Below, piece after piece: positions 8,005 to 11,207 of a DNA stretch of 11,207 bases. The translations under genes were made by a program, and so were the position numbers. Source of the DNA: an uncultured Desulfovibrio sp. (GTDB taxonomy: Bacteria > Desulfobacterota > Desulfovibrionia > Desulfovibrionales > Desulfovibrionaceae); contig CAMWPE010000062.1 of assembly GCA_947176055.1 (NCBI GenBank), positions 1-11,207 of the forward strand, in the 5' to 3' direction. Within the stretch, counting starts at the first letter, position 1, and every line of letters begins with the position of its first letter. The notes under the pieces are model-generated. The model worked only from the letters and a program-made list of their open reading frames with translations. It ran no database searches and had not been told where the DNA came from.

Positions 8005-8135
8005 GTATATCATATTTCGCTTGAAAATGTCTCTTAACGGCGGAATAAAACTGCCTTGGAGCATTTTCGCGAGCGTCTTTGCTCGGCAAAGTCGCCATTA
8101 GCGCGTTGCTATTTTCAATCGCTACGCGCTATATA
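8005..8135 (-). repeat. Dispersed ~130-bp repeat, copy 1
   Basis: Read on the minus strand, this segment aligns along nearly its whole length with the plus strand at 10182-10310. Shared blocks, in order, are TATAGCGCGT, TGAAAATA, CGCGCT(A)ATGGCG, a GCAAAGA block, CGCCGTT and AAGCGAAA...ATA. It also shares a CGCGAAA block with copy 2 that copy 3 lacks. Its outer end carries a perfect 8-bp inverted repeat, TAGCGCGT/ACGCGCTA (8099-8131). It is 131 bp long against 129 for copy 3. No homology to a named element can be claimed. Confidence 0.6.
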
Positions 8136-8221
8136 AACTTATTGGGCTGGAGCAAAATTCAGCGCTTTTAAGTTTATTAATTGGCCTCAATTTATACTTA
8201 ATTATAAATACTTATTCAACC

Positions 8222-8325
8222 CGCTATGAAGGTTTCGCGATGCCAGGCCGCCCGCGAAATTATTGTTCAAAGGACATTATTTCGCCATCGGGGATAAGCT
8301 TACAGCGAATAGGACAATAAAAAGA
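8222..8325 (+). repeat. Dispersed ~130-bp repeat, copy 2 (lacks the left end)
   Basis: Positions 8222-8289 align without gaps to 10211-10278 (constant offset of 1989), with about 49 of 68 bases identical by my hand count. The core around TTCAAAGGACATT is nearly perfect. With small gaps the similarity continues through ATAAG, AGCGAA and a final AGAC. The left palindrome arm present in copies 1 and 3 is missing; AT-rich DNA lies there instead. It is in the same orientation as copy 3. Confidence 0.65.
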
Positions 8326-8347
8326 CATAATGAAGCAAATCTAATAA

Positions 8348-8578
8348 ATATCGAATCAATTGCTAATAACTTGCGACCTAGCCGTCATGGGCGGCAAAGC
8401 GGGTATACGCGGAACGCGTGTAACCGTCTATATGATACTTGGCTTCCTTGCATCCGGTAAATTCCCCGACGCCATTCTCGCCGCTTACCCCTAACTTGAA
8501 CCCGAAGACATTACCAAAGCTTTGCGTTACGCCGCATGGTGGGCGGATGAGAGCGAGTACTCTCTGGAAGAAGTTTGA
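8348..8578 (+). pseudogene. DUF433-family antitoxin gene broken by a nonsense codon
   Basis: Read in this frame, the DNA encodes a recognisable DUF433 protein: ITCDLAVMGGKAGIRGTR near the N-terminus, VYMILGFLASGKFPDAIL, then AYP followed by TAA at 8492-8494, and then LEPEDITKALRYAAWWADE to a normal stop at 8576-8578. Family members typically read YPYLxxEDI here, so one base change of a Tyr codon to TAA explains the break. The restored length of 76 residues is normal. No ATG opens the frame: ATA at 8348, where the family often has Met, could be a lost start, and TTG at 8360 is an alternative; a TAA stop lies directly upstream. DUF433 genes commonly pair with PIN-like (DUF5615) toxins. None is intact downstream, only a doubtful fragment near 8591-8628 (a MKF-AFLDKIL-like reading that needs two indels). 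Confidence 0.8.
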
Positions 8579-8705
8579 AGCTTTTGCGGGATATGGAAAT
8601 TTCGCATTTCTCGATAAAATTCTTTAGGCTAAATAATAAGGTAGTTCCTCAATAACTCTCCTCCTTCTTCTCATCTATTTTCATTTGGCTAATTACCTCC
8701 GTAAA

Positions 8706-8964
8706 TCAAATCCTGCTTCTGTGTCCAATATCAAGTACAAGCGCAATAACTCTTTCATCATGAATTTCGCAAATAATGCGATAATCGCCTACCCTGTATC
8801 GCCAATAGCCTGAAAAATTTCCATGAAGGGATTTACCAAGCGGACGGGGATTAAATCTGTCGCTATTTTTTCATCAAGATATTTTTTATCAGATCTTCCA
8901 TCGTTTTATCGATTGATTCAAGCTTTCTGGTCGCAAAATCGGTATATTCAAATATCCAAGCCAA
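8706..8964 (-). pseudogene. RelE-type toxin gene (mRNA interferase) with two frameshifts
   Basis: Three minus-strand frames together give one RelE-like protein. AWIFEYTDFATRKLESIDK comes from the first frame, YLDEKIATD from the second, and NPRPLGKSLHG with WRYRVGDYRIICEIHDERV to VLDIGHRSRI-stop from the third. RelE/ParE-superfamily toxins have exactly this order, including the basic WRYRVGDYRI core. The span of 259 nt is two short of 87 codons, so two 1-nt deletions (near 8885-8892 in an A-rich run and near 8870) restore an 86-residue protein of normal size. The start is TTG at 8964, where relatives usually have ATG-Ala-Trp; it overlaps the end of the antitoxin gene by 17 nt, the usual antitoxin-first order. 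As it stands it cannot make a full toxin. Confidence 0.8.
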
Positions 8965-9189
8965 TGCGCTTGCTCACTTCCTCAGAAGAAAGAACTTTTA
9001 TGGTTCCGCCTCGAACTCCTGCCATAATTTTATCAGCCAATGCGGCGTCCTCTTGCTCCTCAGCCCCTTCCTCCAAAGCGGTAAGAATTAAAAAATTCTT
9101 TGACGTTCCTTTCATTTTGGCTAATTCATCAAATCGATCTTCAAGCTCTTTGGTATAACTAAACGTTCTAATTCAATACTCAAAGTCAT
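8948..9189 (-). pseudogene. RelB-type antitoxin gene with one frameshift
   Basis: ATG at 9189 begins MTLSIELER, the typical start of a ribbon-helix-helix RelB-like antitoxin. The reading then shifts by one base near 9155-9162 and continues as YTKELEDRFDELAKMKGTSK, a long acidic helix (ALEEGAEEQEDAALADKI), and LSSEEVSKRIGLDI-stop. The span of 242 nt is one short of 81 codons, so a single 1-nt deletion restores 80 residues, a normal length. AGGAG at 9198-9202 is a well-placed ribosome binding site, so the promoter-proximal part looks intact. As read, translation from the ATG ends after 22 residues at a TAG. The toxin remnant follows in the usual overlapping arrangement. Confidence 0.78.
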
Positions 9190-9208
9190 AGTGTTTTCTC
9201 CTATATAA

Positions 9209-9226
9209 ATTTGTTAAAAAACAAAT
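9209..9226. promoter_or_regulatory. Palindrome upstream of the relB-like gene, possible autoregulatory operator
   Basis: ATTTGTT (9209-9215) and AACAAAT (9220-9226) form a perfect 7-bp inverted repeat with a 4-nt spacer, 20 nt before the antitoxin start codon. RelB-type antitoxins usually bind such palindromes in their own promoter. A TATAAT-like sequence lies a few bases further upstream on the minus strand. In DNA this AT-rich, chance is possible. Confidence 0.35.
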
Positions 9227-9604
9227 ATGAATTATATTATTCAAAGTTATTTATAAATACTATTAACCTCAATTTGGCTTCGCTACTGGAACGAATATGT
9301 AAAAGAAAATATCATATTGATTACAATCTTCTCATTTAGAAGATAGTTCGCAACGATAAATTCTAGAAAATGAGTTATTGATCCTGACTGATAATCAATA
9401 TAAAAAATGAATAACTTGAATTATTTGGGTACAAAAAAATCTTTCTATATCATTTAAGATGGATAAATAATAAGCCATAATTTCCGCTTAAATATATATT
9501 GAAAATCACATTAAAATATTCTCTATTCCTTTTTTATTAAAAGCATAAATATTTTTTTGTTCTCTTGGCGACTTTTTTAAGAACCAATTTTGGGGTCGGG
9601 AAAG

Positions 9605-9648
9605 TGGTTGGCGACAAGGATTTTCGTGGGCGGAGTAATCCTTAACCA
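9605..9648. repeat. Bulged inverted repeat downstream of the PH-domain gene
   Basis: TGGTT (9605-9609) and AAGGATT (9616-9622) pair with AATCCTT (9637-9643) and AACCA (9644-9648). This makes 12 bp of stem with a 6-nt one-sided bulge. It lies about 40 nt past the end of the minus-strand gene. No T run follows on either strand, so a classical intrinsic terminator is not supported. Confidence 0.3.
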
Positions 9649-9685
9649 TTCGCGAGATTTAACGCCAATGCCCGGCCCACACTCT

Positions 9686-10147
9686 TTATCCCCCCAAGTC
9701 TCTATGCCATTTCTCCATTTCCTGTTCCGTGACGAGCTTGAATTTCAGGGGATTGGACAAATTCTTGAATTCCTGACTTGTATCGCCGGTGCCCGTTATA
9801 GTGATGTCGCCGTAATTTAGCAATCTTTCCAGGATGCCCTGCCTGAAAGAGATGGATTCGATTTTCTCAAGACGCATCTCGAAAGTATCGCGGCTGATTA
9901 TGCCGGTTTTCAAGATTACTCGCCTGTTGGTCACCGCATACTCGCTGCTTATCCACTTCAGATAGACAAAAGCTCCGTAAAGCAAGGCGAATCCCGCGAT
10001 TACCGCTCCCACGAGAGGCGCTATGACGCCAATAATTATGCCAATGATTAGAATTATGACAGGCCAGAGGAAAATCAGGCCCGTCATTTTGCCTTCGTAA
10101 ACTACGACTTCGCCGGGCGCGAGAATCCCATTCACATATTTGCCCAT
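9686..10147 (-). CDS. Small PH-domain (bPH2/DUF304, YdbS-like) membrane protein
   Basis: This 153-residue protein has an N-terminal LAPGEVVVYEG segment, two adjacent membrane segments (about residues 23-44 and 46-63), then a bacterial PH-like domain: SEYAVTNRRVILKTGIISR (68-86), EMRLEKIESISFRQGILERL and NYGDITITGTG. These are the hallmarks of the DUF304/bPH2 family; the cellular role of most members is unknown. The start at 10147 was chosen because GGAGG (minus strand, 10154-10158) stands 6 nt before that ATG. The frame is open upstream to an ATG at 10234, but the extra 29 residues are basic, unlike the family, and overlap the dispersed repeat. A -10-like TATAGT (minus strand, 10181-10186) abuts the palindrome of repeat copy 3 and may drive this gene. 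Confidence 0.9.
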   Translation of the reverse strand: MGKYVNGILAPGEVVVYEGKMTGLIFLWPVIILIIGIIIGVIAPLVGAVIAGFALLYGAFVYLKWISSEYAVTNRRVILKTGIISRDTFEMRLEKIESISFRQGILERLLNYGDITITGTGDTSQEFKNLSNPLKFKLVTEQEMEKWHRDLGG

Positions 10148-10181
10148 ACTCATCCTCCGGCTGATTTTCCCAAAATTAATA

Positions 10182-10310
10182 CTATAGCGCGTCATTAGTG
10201 AAAATAATCGCGCTATGGCGGATTTGCGACGCAAAGAGGTCAGCCTAATTATCGTTCAAAGGACATTGCCTCGCCGTTTAGGTATAAGTTTAAGCGAAAC
10301 TTGCTATATT
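10182..10310 (+). repeat. Dispersed ~130-bp repeat, copy 3, with terminal palindrome
   Basis: This segment fills most of the gap between the PH-domain gene and ahbA. Its left end has a perfect 8-bp inverted repeat, ATAGCGCG (10184-10191) and CGCGCTAT (10209-10216), spanning 33 bp as in copy 1. The remainder matches copies 1 and 2, including TTCAAAGGACATT, CGCCGTT and AAGTTTAAGCGAAA. An ATG at 10214 opens a plus-strand frame into the antisense of ahbA, but this frame is not kept in the other copies. The palindrome overlaps the likely -10 region of the PH-domain gene, so the element may affect its expression. Confidence 0.65.
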
Positions 10311-10331
10311 AGACGCGATCTCAACTCTCGT

Positions 10332-10799
10332 CTATTCGTCGACCATGGGAAAATCGACTTTTATTTTGAAAAGCCGCGTCGCGGGCAGGTTTAATATCGG
10401 GATGCCCTCGCGCGTCTCGATTTCCTTTAGCGTTTTCGCTGCCTCTTCCCGCGAAGGACTAATCAGGGTAAACCAGATATTGTACTCGTGCTCGCGTTCG
10501 TAATTATGAGTAACGCCGGGGATGGCGTTTACTGCTTCTATAAAACTTTCGAGCTTGTCCGCGGGGACTTTCGCGGCGCAGAGCGTGGACACGAAGCCCA
10601 GTTTTGCGGACTGGAAATTTGCTCCAATCCGTCGAATCAAACCGGTATCGCGCATTTTGACGACTCTCGCGAAGACTTCGTCCTCCGTCGAGCCTATTTT
10701 GACGGCGATTTCGGCGTAAGGACGATGGGCAATGGGAAAGTCCGATTGAATGACGTCCAGAATTTTTCTATCCAGATCGTCGAGATTATCTTTTGACAT
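10332..10799 (-). CDS. ahbA: Siroheme decarboxylase, AhbA-type (Lrp/AsnC fold)
   Basis: This 155-residue protein resembles Lrp/AsnC regulators but matches the siroheme decarboxylase subunits of the alternative heme pathway, which convert siroheme to 12,18-didecarboxysiroheme in the cytoplasm. An N-terminal HTH-like region (LDDLDRKILDVIQSDFP, RPYAEIA, about 7-56) is followed by IRRIGANFQSAKLGFVSTLC (55-74) and PGVTHNYEREHEYNIWFTL (94-112); the histidines around 98 and 104 lie in the segment linked to substrate handling. The IRRIGANF/LGFVSTLC signature points to the alpha (AhbA) rather than the beta (AhbB) subunit, which I hold with moderate confidence. The gene overlaps the upstream radical SAM gene by 14 nt and has no strong ribosome binding site of its own, so coupling is likely. 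A partner AhbB is not in the window. Confidence 0.82.
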   Translation of the reverse strand: MSKDNLDDLDRKILDVIQSDFPIAHRPYAEIAVKIGSTEDEVFARVVKMRDTGLIRRIGANFQSAKLGFVSTLCAAKVPADKLESFIEAVNAIPGVTHNYEREHEYNIWFTLISPSREEAAKTLKEIETREGIPILNLPATRLFKIKVDFPMVDE

Positions 10800-11207
10800 C
10801 GGCGTTGGTTACCCGGCGCGGTTTGTATTGACACAGCGGTTCTTCGCCAAGGTAATCGCCAGTCATGCTGTAGGCCCTCGCGCGACAGCCGCCGCATACC
10901 CTGTGGTATTCGCACCCGCCGCATTTGCCTTTGTACTGACCGGGATCGCGCAAATTCCTGAAAATTTCGCTGTTTTTCCAGATTTCCGGGAAAGGAGTCT
11001 CGCGAACATTGCCGCAATCAAGCTCCAGATAACCGCAGGGTTGAACCTGGCCGCGATGGCTTATGAAGCAGAAACCCGTTCCTCCCAGGCATCCTCTCGT
11101 CATGGCATCCATGCCAAAAGTTTGCGGACTGACCGCCAGATTTTCCTCTTTCGCCCTTTGCCGCATTATCCGGTAATAATGTGGAGCGCAGGTAGCCTTC
11201 AAGCTCA
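10786..11207 (-). CDS. ahbD: Radical SAM/SPASM heme synthase, AhbD-type, C-terminal part (5' end outside window)
   Basis: Only the C-terminal 140 or so residues are present; the frame stays open to the window edge. It is a SPASM domain carrying auxiliary [4Fe-4S] ligands: RGC, then 12 residues, G, four residues and PCG (CX12GX4C), followed by CGGC, VCGGC and a final LC. Counting from the TTG at 11202, the cysteines are at 38, 45, 56, 63, 94, 97, 103, 106 and 124. The text TCAPHYYRI, RGCLGGTGFCFISH and CGGCRARAY is characteristic of AhbD, which oxidatively decarboxylates two propionates of Fe-coproporphyrin III to give heme b. AhbC, which acts earlier in the pathway, is a related alternative, as is a NirJ-like protein. 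The N-terminal CX3CX2C radical SAM core should lie just outside. The stop lies inside the next gene, an AhbA homologue, supporting the pathway assignment. Confidence 0.85.
   Translation of the reverse strand, partial: SLKATCAPHYYRIMRQRAKEENLAVSPQTFGMDAMTRGCLGGTGFCFISHRGQVQPCGYLELDCGNVRETPFPEIWKNSEIFRNLRDPGQYKGKCGGCEYHRVCGGCRARAYSMTGDYLGEEPLCQYKPRRVTNADVKR

Larger units (their letters stand above)
7971..8347. other. Intergenic stretch without an intact gene, holding two repeat copies
   Basis: No convincing coding frame is present. Most of this stretch is occupied by two copies of the ~130-bp repeat in opposite orientation (8005-8135 and 8222-8325) separated by AT-rich DNA (8136-8221). No clear terminator for the dehydrogenase gene is visible. 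The longest minus-strand frame here (from 8098) belongs to the repeat and runs antisense into the dehydrogenase gene. Confidence 0.6.
9190..9685. other. AT-rich gene-free stretch
   Basis: No supported gene is present. From 9190 to about 9590 the DNA is strikingly AT-rich and differs from the rest of the window, with short inverted repeats such as AGTTATT/AATAACT enclosing ATTGAT/ATCAAT (about 9372-9417). From about 9590 composition returns to that of the neighbouring genes. The left part contains the presumed relB promoter; the right part is downstream of the PH-domain gene. Confidence 0.6.

Noticed and set aside
7877..8098. Minus-strand frame starting MATLPSKDAREN, resembling the start of a Phd-type antitoxin
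   Set aside because: The similarity is limited to a few residues. The DNA is explained by repeat copy 1, and the frame then runs antisense into the dehydrogenase gene.
8263..8627. Two plus-strand frames (starting 8263 and 8439)
   Set aside because: Their products show no family features; the DUF433 reading in another frame accounts for 8348-8578.
8823..9158. 111-residue plus-strand frame
   Set aside because: It is antisense to the RelBE remnants, whose protein text on the other strand is clearly family-like; this frame has no recognisable domain.
1..11207. CRISPR array, tRNA or rRNA genes, intact transposase, phage genes
   Set aside because: No regularly spaced repeats, cloverleaf-like sequence, rRNA text or transposase/phage protein motif was seen on either strand.

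Overview
The window looks like chromosomal DNA of an anaerobic bacterium, most plausibly a deltaproteobacterium (Desulfobacterota). The best clue is at the right end: an AhbD-type radical SAM/SPASM heme synthase runs directly into an AhbA-type siroheme decarboxylase. These belong to the alternative siroheme-dependent heme pathway of sulfate reducers, their relatives and methanogenic archaea. Other housekeeping content fits such an organism: a sigma-54 activator, a diguanylate cyclase, and Na+-coupled and purine transporters. The species cannot be named from the sequence.

Layout. Nucleotides 1-2482 (+) hold the end of a PAS/AAA+/TyrR-type-HTH sigma-54 activator, followed one base later by two tandem MarC-family membrane proteins that are clearly paralogues; a likely terminator follows. 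Nucleotides 2669-6842 (+) form a second cluster: a membrane-anchored GGDEF diguanylate cyclase, an AzgA-type purine permease overlapping it by 4 nt, and an NSS-family sodium symporter. A D-2-hydroxyacid dehydrogenase with a strong ribosome binding site follows at 7026-7970 (+). On the minus strand, reading leftward from the right edge, are ahbD (partial), ahbA and a small PH-domain (bPH2/DUF304) membrane protein (9686-10147).

The stretch 7971-9685 has no intact gene but is not empty. Frame-by-frame reading shows a DUF433-type antitoxin gene stopped by one nonsense codon, and on the other strand a RelB/RelE-type pair in which the antitoxin has one and the toxin two apparent 1-nt deletions. Restoring these gives proteins of 76, 80 and 86 residues, the usual sizes of their families. 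These remnants lie in AT-rich DNA.

A family of imperfect repeats of about 130 bp is also present in three copies: 8005-8135 (minus), 8222-8325 (plus, lacking the left end) and 10182-10310 (plus). Copies 1 and 3 carry a terminal 33-bp inverted repeat built on TAGCGCG...CGCGCTA. Copies 2 and 3 are direct repeats bracketing the toxin-antitoxin remnants and the PH-domain gene. The repeats and the hidden pseudogenes are the most unusual content here. The tandem MarC genes behind a sigma-54 regulator, and the coupled GGDEF/purine-permease pair, are the most interesting intact arrangements.
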